Assembly (NCBI GenBank): GCA_017302075.1
Contig: JAFLEB010000001.1
Location: 21,649-85,648, forward strand
Direction of reading: 5' to 3'
DNA: 64,000 nt
From: Lysobacterales bacterium
GTDB lineage: Bacteria; Pseudomonadota; Gammaproteobacteria; Xanthomonadales; Xanthomonadaceae
Positions 7,004 through 14,615 of this stretch are shown piece after piece. Position 1 is the stretch's first letter; every line of letters begins with the position of its first letter. The notes below the pieces were generated by a model. It saw nothing but the letters and a program-made list of their open reading frames with translations, was not told the origin of the DNA and did not search any database. A program made the position numbers and the translations under genes.

Positions 7004-9658
7004 ATGCGTCCAGACCTACTCGCCGACATCTCCAGCCGCCTCAAGGTCGACTATGCGTTCAAGGTCAAGGGCGACTGGCTGCGCGAGGGCCGCTGCCCGG
7101 ACTGCGGAAAGAAGGAGCTGTACACCAACGCAAGCTCCCCCTGGGTGTTGCGTTGCGGCCGGCTCAATCAATGCGGCGCGGAGATCCACGTCAAGGAGAT
7201 CTACCGCGACCTATTCGAGTCGTGGTCGGAGCGCTACGTGCGCACCGAGACCAACCCGAATGCCGCGGCCGACGCCTACCTTGAGCACGCGCGCGGCTTC
7301 CCGCTGACGCGCCTGCGCGGCCTGTACTCCCAGGAGTGGCACCAGGACCGGGAACGGAACATCGGCACTGCCACCGTGCGTTTCCAGTTGCCAGGTGGTA
7401 GCTGGTGGGAGCGCTACATCGACCGGCCAGAGCGCTTCGGCAAGCGCAAGGCGGGGTTCGCTTACGGCAAGTCGATGCACGGGCAGTGGTGGGCGATGCC
7501 GGACAGCCCGGCGGAGGTCGGCGAGCTGTGGCTGACCGAGGGCATCTTCGACACGATTTCGCTGGAGCTGGCCGGCCTGGCCAGCCGCGCCCTGCTCAGC
7601 TGCAACAACTACCCGGATCAGGCGCTCGCCGCGCTGGCCAAAGATTGCCTGGAAGCTGGCCGCGAGCGCCCCGCCCTGGTGTGGGCGCTGGATGACGGCC
7701 CCGCCGGCAAGTCGTACATGCGCAAGTGGCACGAGCGCGCGAGCCTGGAGGGGTGGAAGTCCCGCGCCGCCTACACCCGCGACCGCGGCGACCTGAAGCA
7801 GGACTGGAACGAGCTGTGGCTGCGCGGCCGCCTGGACGCGGCGGCGATCGAGGAGGCGCGTTACCAGGGCGATCTGCTGCTTGCGCCATCGGCGATGGCC
7901 AAGGCGCTGCTGATGTACAAGCGCACCGAGCGCGGCAGCTTCCACTTCGGGTTCGGCGATCGCCTGTATTGGTTCGAGTACTCCGACGCGAAGTACCAGA
8001 AGGCCAAGGAGGCGCTGGCAGCCAAGGAGGAATCCGCCGAGCTGTCGGACATCGAGAAACGCGATCGCGCCCTGGCCGAATCCGGCAGCGTGGTCGAAAT
8101 GGCGAACTGCTACCCGCAGGCGCTGTACTACCAGGCCAACAGCCAGACCGACGAGAGCTGGTACTACTACCGGGTGAGCTTCCCGCACAAGGGCAAGCCG
8201 GTGAAGAACACCTTCACCGCCGCGCAGCTCTCCAGCGAGAGCGAGTTCGGCAAGCGCCTGATGGGCATTGCCCCGGGCGCGGTGTTCACGGGCAGCACGG
8301 CGCAGCTGAAGCGCATGCTCAAGGACACCATCTTCGGCATCAAGACGGTGGAGACCGTCGACTACATCGGCTACAGCCGCGAGCACGGGTGCTACGTGTT
8401 CGGCGATGTCGCGGTGAAGGATGGCCAGGCCTACGGCGTGAACGCCGAGGACTACTTCGAGCTGGGCAAGAAGGTCGCGATCAAGAGCCTCAACCAGTCC
8501 GTGGGGCTGAGCATCAACCGGGAGCAAACCGAGTACCGCAACGAGTGGTTGGACATGGTGTGGGAATGCTTCGGGGCGAAGGGGATCGTGGCCCTGGCGT
8601 TCTGGTTCGGCAGCCTGTTCGCGGAGCAGATCCGCAGCACCCAGAAGACCTACCCCTTCCTCGAGATCATCGGCGAGGCCGGCAGCGGCAAATCAACCCT
8701 GGTGGAGTTCCTCTGGAAGCTGGTCGGGCGGCGCGACTACGAAGGCTTCGACCCCAGCAAATCCACGATGGCGGCGCGCGCCCGCAACTTCGCCCAGGTC
8801 TCCAACCTCCCGGTGGTGCTGATCGAAGGCGACCGCGACACCGACACGGCCAAGAAGGCCACGTTCGACTGGAACGAGCTGAAGACCGCGTACAACGGCC
8901 GCAGCGTGCGGGCCACCGGCGTCAAGAACTCCGGCAACGAAACCCGCGAGCCGCCCTTCCGTGGCTCCATCGTTATCGCCCAGAACGCGGCGGTGAACGC
9001 GGACGAGGCGATCCTGCAGCGCATCGTCCACCTGAGCTTCGACAAGGCGGGCCATACCCCGCGCACCCACCAGCTTGCGAAGTCGCTTGAGCGCATGCCG
9101 ATGGAGCACGTGAGTGGATTCGTGCTGCGTGCGGTCCAGGCCGAGGCCAAGGTGCTGGAGACCATGGAGTCCGCCGCAAGCGACTACCAGGACCAGCTGC
9201 TGCAGATGCGCGACATCAAGTCGGTCCGCATCGCCAAGAACCACGGCCAGATGATGGCGCTGGTGGATGCCCTGCGTGACCTGGTCTCGCTGCCGGAATC
9301 GCAGTGGGCGGCGGCACACGCGCAGCTGATCACGATGGCGGTGGAGCGCCAGCAGGCGATCAACGCCGACCACCCCTACGTCCAGAAGTTCTGGGAGCTG
9401 TTCGAACACCTGGATTCAAGCACGCGGGCCGACTCGATCAACCACAGCCGCGACGGAAATTACATCGCGGTCAGCATGGTCGAGTTCGAAGAGCGCGCGC
9501 ACAAGGCGGGCCTGGGGATTCCGGGCCGCGACATGACGGAGCTGCAGCGCTTCCTGCGCACCAGCCGTCGACGCAAGTTCGATGCGGTCAAGACGGTGAA
9601 CAGCGGCATCACCCACGCGAGCAAGAAGTGCTGGGTCTTCCAGCGAGAGAAGTCGTAG
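7004..9658 (+). CDS. Phage primase-helicase (zinc finger, Toprim, P-loop ATPase)
   Basis: This 884-residue protein probably primes and unwinds DNA for phage replication. An N-terminal zinc site (C31-x2-C34, C51-x5-C57) is followed by a Toprim-like region with WLTEGIFDT at 176-184 and an Asp pair at ALDDG (about 230), as in DnaG-type primases. A long middle domain leads to an ATPase with Walker A GEAGSGKST (557-565) and a Walker B-like VVLIEGDRD (about 604-612). This organisation differs from P2 gpA, a rolling-circle nickase, so the replication module is not P2-derived. It is the largest early gene and is preceded by only 65 non-coding bases. Confidence 0.85.
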   Translation: MRPDLLADISSRLKVDYAFKVKGDWLREGRCPDCGKKELYTNASSPWVLRCGRLNQCGAEIHVKEIYRDLFESWSERYVRTETNPNAAADAYLEHARGFPLTRLRGLYSQEWHQDRERNIGTATVRFQLPGGSWWERYIDRPERFGKRKAGFAYGKSMHGQWWAMPDSPAEVGELWLTEGIFDTISLELAGLASRALLSCNNYPDQALAALAKDCLEAGRERPALVWALDDGPAGKSYMRKWHERASLEGWKSRAAYTRDRGDLKQDWNELWLRGRLDAAAIEEARYQGDLLLAPSAMAKALLMYKRTERGSFHFGFGDRLYWFEYSDAKYQKAKEALAAKEESAELSDIEKRDRALAESGSVVEMANCYPQALYYQANSQTDESWYYYRVSFPHKGKPVKNTFTAAQLSSESEFGKRLMGIAPGAVFTGSTAQLKRMLKDTIFGIKTVETVDYIGYSREHGCYVFGDVAVKDGQAYGVNAEDYFELGKKVAIKSLNQSVGLSINREQTEYRNEWLDMVWECFGAKGIVALAFWFGSLFAEQIRSTQKTYPFLEIIGEAGSGKSTLVEFLWKLVGRRDYEGFDPSKSTMAARARNFAQVSNLPVVLIEGDRDTDTAKKATFDWNELKTAYNGRSVRATGVKNSGNETREPPFRGSIVIAQNAAVNADEAILQRIVHLSFDKAGHTPRTHQLAKSLERMPMEHVSGFVLRAVQAEAKVLETMESAASDYQDQLLQMRDIKSVRIAKNHGQMMALVDALRDLVSLPESQWAAAHAQLITMAVERQQAINADHPYVQKFWELFEHLDSSTRADSINHSRDGNYIAVSMVEFEERAHKAGLGIPGRDMTELQRFLRTSRRRKFDAVKTVNSGITHASKKCWVFQREKS

Positions 9659-9672
9659 CAAGCGGCCCCGGC

Positions 9673-9694
9673 GGGAGGGGCTGCCACCCCTCCC
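9673..9694. repeat. Hairpin between primase-helicase and accessory operon
   Basis: Perfect eight-base arms GGGAGGGG and CCCCTCCC surround a six-base loop in the 72-base spacer after the primase-helicase stop. No T-tract follows, so it is not a canonical terminator. It may slow transcription or protect mRNA ends at the boundary of the small-gene operon. Confidence 0.5.
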
Positions 9695-9730
9695 CTCGGG
9701 CCTTCACCACCGAAGCCAAGAGGAACCACG

Positions 9731-10222
9731 ATGAACGCTGCAACCGCAACACCCACCACCCCGTCGGATCCGGCCACCGGGGCCGGGCCGGAGCCTACCA
9801 CGGCCGCCCAGCGCGCCCGTGCCGAGGTCTACGCCGAGGACGGCGCGGCGCCGGCGGCGCGCGCGCAATGCGCCCAGGAAGGATTGCCGCCGCTCGCCGG
9901 CCCGAACGGGGCGGAGCTGCCCATGGCGGTCTTGGTGACCGTGATCACCGCAGACCGCATCACCCAGCACGCCCACCTGCACCTGGGCGGTTTGCATACC
10001 GCCATGCGGGACTGGCGTCGTACCGGGAAAGGGGCATGGGAATCCCGCGACGAGGAGTTCATCGCCGCCGAGGAGCGGATCGGATTGGAGCTGGCGGAGT
10101 ACGCCGATCTGATGGCCCTGCCGCACCGCATCGCCAACATGCTGCCGCGCGCGCCCGCTAGCCCGGTCAGCGAAGCCCGCCAGCTGGCCGCCGTCGCGGC
10201 CGAGGAGTTGCGTCATGGCTAA
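9731..10222 (+). CDS. Hypothetical phage protein, first gene of the small-gene operon
   Basis: This protein has 163 residues, starting at an ATG with GAGG upstream. The first 55 residues are Ala/Thr/Pro-rich and probably disordered. The remainder is a compact domain (PMAVLVTVITADRITQHAHL, then helical segments to RQLAAVAAEEL). No family is recognised. The stop overlaps the next gene by eight bases. It heads a chain of 12-13 overlapping genes running to the integrase. Confidence 0.6.
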   Translation: MNAATATPTTPSDPATGAGPEPTTAAQRARAEVYAEDGAAPAARAQCAQEGLPPLAGPNGAELPMAVLVTVITADRITQHAHLHLGGLHTAMRDWRRTGKGAWESRDEEFIAAEERIGLELAEYADLMALPHRIANMLPRAPASPVSEARQLAAVAAEELRHG

Positions 10223-10451
10223 GACGCTGGGTTACCTGTTCCTGGTGATGTTCGCCCTCGGCGTCGCGTTTCCGCCGGACTACATCGCCGTGGGCGTGTT
10301 GATGTTCCTGCTGGGCTACGTGGCGCACTACGTGCTGGCATTGGCCTGGCGTGATTGCCGTGGCCGGGCGCGCGCGCCGCGGCGCGGCCGAATGGTCTAC
10401 CTGCATCGCCCGCATGGCCCCCAGGCCGTGCGGAAGGAGCGGCAGGCATGA
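10215..10451 (+). CDS. Small membrane protein
   Basis: This protein has 78 residues. Two hydrophobic helices at about 4-20 and 24-45 (LGYLFLVMFALGVAF, VGVLMFLLGYVAHYVLAL) are followed by a strongly basic tail (RDCRGRARAPRRGRM), which fits an inner-membrane protein with both ends in the cytoplasm. It overlaps its neighbours on both sides. The function is unknown. In phage early regions such proteins may be holin-like or exclusion factors, but nothing here decides this. Confidence 0.6.
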   Translation: MAKTLGYLFLVMFALGVAFPPDYIAVGVLMFLLGYVAHYVLALAWRDCRGRARAPRRGRMVYLHRPHGPQAVRKERQA

Positions 10452-10852
10452 ATACGAAAGCGCTGATGCAGCTGTGGAACCACACCCAGCGGCACAAGGG
10501 AACCAGCGGTGCGCGCGCGGCGGCCGGCGTGTTGCTGGGCCTCTACAACGGCGATCGATTCCCGTTCGACCTGACAGAGCTACGCGTCCTCGACCCGCAG
10601 CTCTTGGCCCATGCCATGGAGGTGATCCGCGCGGACGCGGCGCACTGCGAGATGGAGGTGCACATGATCCTCGACCGGCTCACCGGCCGCCAGGACTTCG
10701 GCGCTCGATTCGAGCACTTGGCACACGAATACTCGAAGTTCAAGCGAGGGCGCTGCAAGGCGGCGGAACTGAAACCACTGGATCCTCCAGTCGCGATCCT
10801 GGGCACCCAGTTCGATGCGTTTCTGCATTCCTTGGAGGCGCCCCATGGCTGA
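10448..10852 (+). CDS. Phage protein, possibly DUF7673 family
   Basis: The ATG at 10448 overlaps the previous stop (ATGA), giving 134 residues; the in-frame extension upstream is not needed. The segment GLYNGDRFPFDLTELRVLD with a following helical region (AMEVIRADAAHCEMEVHMIL) resembles a widespread proteobacterial phage/plasmid family that I believe is DUF7673. The function is unknown. Confidence 0.6.
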   Translation: MNTKALMQLWNHTQRHKGTSGARAAAGVLLGLYNGDRFPFDLTELRVLDPQLLAHAMEVIRADAAHCEMEVHMILDRLTGRQDFGARFEHLAHEYSKFKRGRCKAAELKPLDPPVAILGTQFDAFLHSLEAPHG

Positions 10853-11327
10853 GCACGACATGGGGCCGGTCACCCCGCAGGAGCTGTTGGGGATCTCCGA
10901 GAGCGCGCCGCCAGAAATCGCCGGCAGGATCCGCCGCGCGGCCGACCAGCTGGCAGCCACCGAATGCCCGCCCAGCGGCGCCGGGCGGATCTTCGCGGAA
11001 CGCCTGCGCCAGGTGCGCGAGGAGGGCTACCACTGGCAGCGCGACGATGCATACACGAAGCAGGAGCTGGCGATGGCAGCGGCCTGCTATGCGCATCCCC
11101 TGCATGAGCCGCGACGCAGCGAGGTGATCCCGTTCGCCGGGGTGCCCTTCGGCTGGCCGTGGGAGCTCGGAGAGTGGAAGCCAGGCGCGGTCCACGACGG
11201 CGGGGATGGCGACGTCGGAATGGCCGTGGGTGAGCGGATCCGGGAGCTGGAGAAGGCCGGCGCCCTGGTCGCCGCGGAGATCGACCGGCTGGTGCGCCTG
11301 CAGGCGCAAGGGGTGCAGATCGTATGA
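10845..11327 (+). CDS. Conserved phage protein
   Basis: This protein has 160 residues from the ATG at 10845, eight bases inside the preceding gene. Two conserved parts are seen: a central PFAGVPFGWPWELGEWKP-type segment and a C-terminal helix GERIRELEKAGALVAAEIDRL. The same combination recurs, as I recall, in many phage proteins of Burkholderia, Pseudomonas and Xanthomonads, without known function. The middle region (YHWQRDDAYTKQELAMAAACY) is helical. Confidence 0.6.
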   Translation: MAEHDMGPVTPQELLGISESAPPEIAGRIRRAADQLAATECPPSGAGRIFAERLRQVREEGYHWQRDDAYTKQELAMAAACYAHPLHEPRRSEVIPFAGVPFGWPWELGEWKPGAVHDGGDGDVGMAVGERIRELEKAGALVAAEIDRLVRLQAQGVQIV

Positions 11328-11611
11328 GCATCGTCCGTGTCCAAGCCGAAGCGCTGGGAGTCAGCCGCGCGACCGTCGGCAACTACCGGCGTGCCCTGCG
11401 TGCCGCCGGCAAGCGCATCACGCTGGCCAGCCTCCGCGCGTTCCGAGACAGCAGGCAGATCGGACAGAAGCCGGATCGGCAGCGGCAGCGGCAGATCCGC
11501 CGCATGCGCGACAAGCGGCACATGACCTGGGCCGAAATCGGGCAGGCGTTCGGATTCAGCGCCGAGCGCGCGTTCGCCATCTACCACGCCACCTATCAGG
11601 GATCCCCATGA
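11324..11611 (+). CDS. Small basic protein with two helix-turn-helix-like segments
   Basis: This 95-residue, very basic protein overlaps its upstream neighbour by ATGA. The N-terminal segment AEALGVSRATVGNYRRALRA and the C-terminal segment MTWAEIGQAFGFSAERAFAI both look like helix-turn-helix units, joined by an Arg/Gln-rich linker. This suggests DNA binding, perhaps as a transcription factor for the prophage. No family is recognised. Confidence 0.55.
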   Translation: MSIVRVQAEALGVSRATVGNYRRALRAAGKRITLASLRAFRDSRQIGQKPDRQRQRQIRRMRDKRHMTWAEIGQAFGFSAERAFAIYHATYQGSP

Positions 11612-12117
11612 GCACTCAACACGACCAGGCGTTGTCGGTAGCGATCGACCGCGCCCACAAGACGTTCCTCCGCCAGCAGCAGGCCGCCAAGAACAGCGTG
11701 GGCGGCGAGAAGCGCCGCCAGCAGCTGCAGGCCACCGCCGATGCGGCCGAACTGCACTGGAAGCACCTGCGCGCCGCGCAGGCCGACGCCGTGGACATGC
11801 GCGAGCTGGCGGCCGCGCTCTACGCCGATCACCAGGCAGAGCCGCACCACGTCCCCATGTGCCCGCTCTGCCAGCAGGCCGCCGCGTTGCTGGGCCAGCC
11901 CGTGCCGACCGCCCACCCGTTCGTCGCCGGCAGCTACATGTCCGACAACGGGCCGGTGCAGACCTATCACCTCTCGGCCGATGAGCGCCTGCGCCTGGTG
12001 CCCAAGCTGACCGCCGAACAGTGCGCGGCCGCGCTGCGCATGCCTGACCTGCAGATCGTGGTGCGCCGTGCCGTGGAGCGCCGCCAGCGGGCGCTGGCGA
12101 AGGCGGGTGCGGCATGA
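11608..12117 (+). CDS. Hypothetical phage protein with CPLC motif
   Basis: This protein has 169 residues from the ATG at 11608 (ATGA overlap). The N-terminal half is a long charged helix, possibly a coiled coil (FLRQQQAAKNSVGGEKRRQQ, AAELHWKHLRAAQ). A single CPLC motif lies in the middle, and the C-terminus ends in basic helices. Only one Cys pair is present, so zinc binding would need a partner or nearby His residues (PHHVP just upstream). Confidence 0.55.
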   Translation: MSTQHDQALSVAIDRAHKTFLRQQQAAKNSVGGEKRRQQLQATADAAELHWKHLRAAQADAVDMRELAAALYADHQAEPHHVPMCPLCQQAAALLGQPVPTAHPFVAGSYMSDNGPVQTYHLSADERLRLVPKLTAEQCAAALRMPDLQIVVRRAVERRQRALAKAGAA

Positions 12118-12368
12118 AGTACTACATCGTCTGGAACCCGACGCGCACCGAGGGGTTCATCACCAACGACGCCGGCGACGCGGATTACGTGCGGTGTGGT
12201 TTCCGAGCGGGAATGTCCGTGCCCACGGCTGGGCAAGCTTTCCGCGAGGCATACCTCGACGAAGACGACGACAGCACCGAGCTACCCATGACGGAGATCA
12301 ACGTGCCGGACGGCGTGACGTTCATTGGCTGGGATCTGGCGGCGCCGGACAAGGCGGGTGCGAAATGA
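12114..12368 (+). CDS. Small hypothetical phage protein
   Basis: This protein has 84 residues, with ATGA overlaps at both ends. The beta-strand pattern MKYYIVWNPTRTEGFITND and FIGWDL with an acidic middle (DEDDDSTELP) suggests a small alpha/beta protein. Its overall acidity contrasts with its basic neighbours and would be compatible with a DNA-mimic or inhibitor, but this is speculation. Confidence 0.55.
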   Translation: MKYYIVWNPTRTEGFITNDAGDADYVRCGFRAGMSVPTAGQAFREAYLDEDDDSTELPMTEINVPDGVTFIGWDLAAPDKAGAK

Positions 12369-13006
12369 AGGCCATCCCCGCCTATCCCCTGCAGTGGCCC
12401 ACCGGCTGGCAGCGATCGAGCTTCGCCCAGCGTACGCATGGCAAGTTCGGCAAGCGCGACAAGGGCACCGGCAGCTATCCGGTGCTGCGCGATGTCACGG
12501 TGAACGATGCGGTCAACCGCGTCCGCGACCAGCTGCGCATGCTCGGCATTGGCGACGACGACATCGTCATCTCCACCAACCTCAAGACCCGCCTGGATGG
12601 CTTCCCGCGCAGCGACCAGGCGCAGCCTTCTGACACCGGCGTTGCCGTGTACTGGGTTGACCGCGACGGCGGATCCCGCTGCATGGCCACCGATCGCTAC
12701 TTCCGGGTGGCGGACAACCTCGCCGGCATCGCCGCTTCGCTGGAAGCCCTGCGCGCCCTGGATCGCCACGGCAGCGCTGAAATCCTCAGCCGGGCGTTCA
12801 GCGGCTTCGCCGCGCTGGAAGCGCCCCAGGATGACCCATGGCACCAGGTGCTTGGCGTGCCGGCCGACGCCGGCAAACCTGCAATCGAAGCCGCCTGGCG
12901 CCGCCTGCGCAGCACCTGCCACCCGGACAAGCCAGGCGGCAGCGTGGAGGCCTTCCAGCGCGCCCAGGCTGCCTACGAGCGTGGGCTGCGGGAGGTGGTG
13001 TTATGA
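12365..13006 (+). CDS. J-domain protein of phage
   Basis: This protein has 213 residues from the ATG at 12365. The C-terminal region from about 156 carries a J domain: DPWHQVLGVPADAG, a basic helix and the HPD motif at 186-188 (CHPDKPGG), which stimulates DnaK-type ATPases. The N-terminal 150 residues form a separate domain starting with PLQWPTGWQR. Phage J-domain proteins may recruit host DnaK for replication or assembly. The pattern is clear, the partner unknown. Confidence 0.75.
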   Translation: MKAIPAYPLQWPTGWQRSSFAQRTHGKFGKRDKGTGSYPVLRDVTVNDAVNRVRDQLRMLGIGDDDIVISTNLKTRLDGFPRSDQAQPSDTGVAVYWVDRDGGSRCMATDRYFRVADNLAGIAASLEALRALDRHGSAEILSRAFSGFAALEAPQDDPWHQVLGVPADAGKPAIEAAWRRLRSTCHPDKPGGSVEAFQRAQAAYERGLREVVL

Positions 13007-13239
13007 GCGCCCCGAGGATCCTCAAGGGCAATGCCGACCTTGTGCCCTACTTCCATCCGATCGTGCTGCCGGACGGCCGCGTGCCGTGCGACGCGTGCGG
13101 CGCGGCCATCATCAAGGACGTGGCCGAGCGGAACGCAGAAGTGTGGGATCGCGGCGTGTGCGATCACTGCGCGGACGCGCTGCTCGAGGCGAACCCGGAC
13201 TGGCCGCGCGCCGCGGGGGTGCCCCATGGCCAGGCGTAA
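13003..13239 (+). CDS. Small Cys-rich protein, probable zinc binder
   Basis: This protein has 78 residues from the ATG at 13003 (ATGA overlap). Two Cys pairs, CDACG and CDHC, about 25 residues apart form a treble-clef or zinc-ribbon-like site. Its stop lies 14 bases inside the next gene. No family is recognised; the fold suggests nucleic-acid or protein binding. Confidence 0.6.
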   Translation: MSAPRILKGNADLVPYFHPIVLPDGRVPCDACGAAIIKDVAERNAEVWDRGVCDHCADALLEANPDWPRAAGVPHGQA

Positions 13240-13720
13240 CTCCGGCGGCATCGACGTGCGGCGCTGTAAGCACTGCGGTTGCACCGATTCCCGAGCATGC
13301 GTGGGTGGCTGCTGGTGGGTGGGCGCCGACGTCTGCAGCTCCTGCCGGCCGATGCGAGCGCTCAGCGTGCTGCAGCCCTGGGCGTGGTTGCTGGCCAACG
13401 GGCACAAGGACGTCGAAAACCGCAGCTGGGCCACGCGTTACCGCGGTGACTTTTTCATCCACGCCGGTAAGCGATGGGGCCGGGAACAGCGCGACGACGT
13501 TGCGTGGGTCCGCCATCACTTTCCACGGATCGAGTTGCCAGCGACGTTCGATCTCGGCGGTATTGTCGGCGCGGCAACGATCGTTGACTGCGTCGACGAA
13601 AGCGACAGTCCGTGGTTCTCCGGCGACTTCGGATTCGTAGTGGCCAACGCAGTGCGGATTAAGTTCATTCCGTGTCGCGGCATGCTGGGATTCTTCGAGC
13701 CGGCGGTGTCGCATGGGTGA
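13226..13720 (+). CDS. Zinc-knuckle plus ASCH-domain protein
   Basis: This protein has 164 residues from the ATG at 13226. The N-terminus holds a dense Cys cluster (C14, C17, C19, C25, C29, C37, C40) typical of a phage zinc knuckle. From about residue 45 an ASCH domain begins (LSVLQPWAWLL, VENRSW, YRGDFFIHAGK) and continues to the end. ASCH domains bind RNA or modified nucleosides, and some family members hydrolyse N4-acetylcytidine. The fusion suggests an RNA- or nucleotide-directed role early in infection; the substrate is unknown. Confidence 0.78.
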   Translation: MARRNSGGIDVRRCKHCGCTDSRACVGGCWWVGADVCSSCRPMRALSVLQPWAWLLANGHKDVENRSWATRYRGDFFIHAGKRWGREQRDDVAWVRHHFPRIELPATFDLGGIVGAATIVDCVDESDSPWFSGDFGFVVANAVRIKFIPCRGMLGFFEPAVSHG

Positions 13721-13964
13721 GGTCATCCAGTATTGGCTCGCCGAACTAGACCAGTACGGCAATCCGAAGCTGGTCGACGGGGCGCACAGCGAACGTGACG
13801 GCGCTGAGGAAGCGGCAACCCTGCTGCATCGCCTTGGCCTCGCCGGCGGCCGTACGTTCGCGGTGGCGGAAGTTCGGATCACTGCTCTTACTGGCCAGCA
13901 CGGTCCTCTCAACGAGGAAGCGATCGGCACCCTCAACGCGATCGGGTTGCGGCCGCATGGCTGA
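13713..13964 (+). CDS. Small hypothetical phage protein
   Basis: This 83-residue acidic protein overlaps both neighbours by eight bases. The order is a beta strand (VIQYWLAELDQYGNPKLVDG), a helix (ERDGAEEAATLLHRLGL) and two strands (RTFAVAEVRIT). No family is recognised. Confidence 0.55.
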   Translation: MGEVIQYWLAELDQYGNPKLVDGAHSERDGAEEAATLLHRLGLAGGRTFAVAEVRITALTGQHGPLNEEAIGTLNAIGLRPHG

Positions 13965-14403
13965 GCACACCTGCCACTGGCCAGGCTGCAGCACGGCGGT
14001 GCCCCCACGCATGTGGGGGTGCCAGCCGCACTGGTACCGGTTGCCGAAGGCCTTGCGCGATCGCATCTGGCAGACGTACCGACCTGGCCAGGAGATCTCC
14101 AAAACGCCGAGCGCCGACTACATCGCCGCGGCACGCGAGGTGCAGGAGTGGATTGCTGGCCAGCAGCCGGCGACGCATCAGGTCGAGTTGCGGCCACGCC
14201 AGGTCGGCCGCACCGACAAGGCTCACCAGCAGGAATGCGAAGCCAGGCACTGGCTGCGCGAAGGGCACACCACCGCTGAGGCGGTGGATGCCCTGATGGA
14301 GCGGATCCGCGTGCGGCGCGGGGCGGCCGCAGCGGATGCCCTACGGGCGGAAATGCGCCGGCAGTGGGCGCGTCGATCGGAATGGCTCGACGCCCAGCCA
14401 TGA
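13957..14403 (+). CDS. Phage protein with N-terminal Cys/His cluster
   Basis: This protein has 148 residues from the ATG at 13957. The first 30 residues contain CHWPGCSTAVPPRMWGCQPH, a compact zinc-site pattern that I have seen in many proteobacterial phage proteins. The C-terminal 70 residues (QECEARHWLREGHTT..., EMRRQWARRSEWL) form a second, helical domain. The two parts often occur as separate phage genes, so this may be a fusion. Confidence 0.6.
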   Translation: MAEHTCHWPGCSTAVPPRMWGCQPHWYRLPKALRDRIWQTYRPGQEISKTPSADYIAAAREVQEWIAGQQPATHQVELRPRQVGRTDKAHQQECEARHWLREGHTTAEAVDALMERIRVRRGAAAADALRAEMRRQWARRSEWLDAQP

Positions 14404-14615
14404 CCGCGAAACAGGGCAAAAGCGTTAACCTTTGGGCAACCGGCAAGCCGGACACCGGCCTGGTCGCCACCGTGGTTGGCCGCCTGATCGCCGCGCGGTT
14501 GAGGGACAAGGATGAAGCGCGCTGCCCTGTACCTGCGGTCGAGCAAGGACCGCAACGACGTCTCGCCGGACGCCCAGCGCCGGGCGCTGCTCGATCTGGC
14601 CAACAGTCGGGGTGA
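14400..14615 (+). CDS. Possible small protein overlapping the integrase start
   Basis: An ATG overlaps the preceding stop (ATGA), the same coupling used along this operon, and opens 71 codons. The first 37 residues (MTAKQGKSVNLWATGKPDTG...) precede the integrase. The rest overlaps the integrase frame by 104 bases and looks like out-of-frame sequence. Either it is a small real gene or the coupling signal is accidental. Confidence 0.22.
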   Translation: MTAKQGKSVNLWATGKPDTGLVATVVGRLIAARLRDKDEARCPVPAVEQGPQRRLAGRPAPGAARSGQQSG

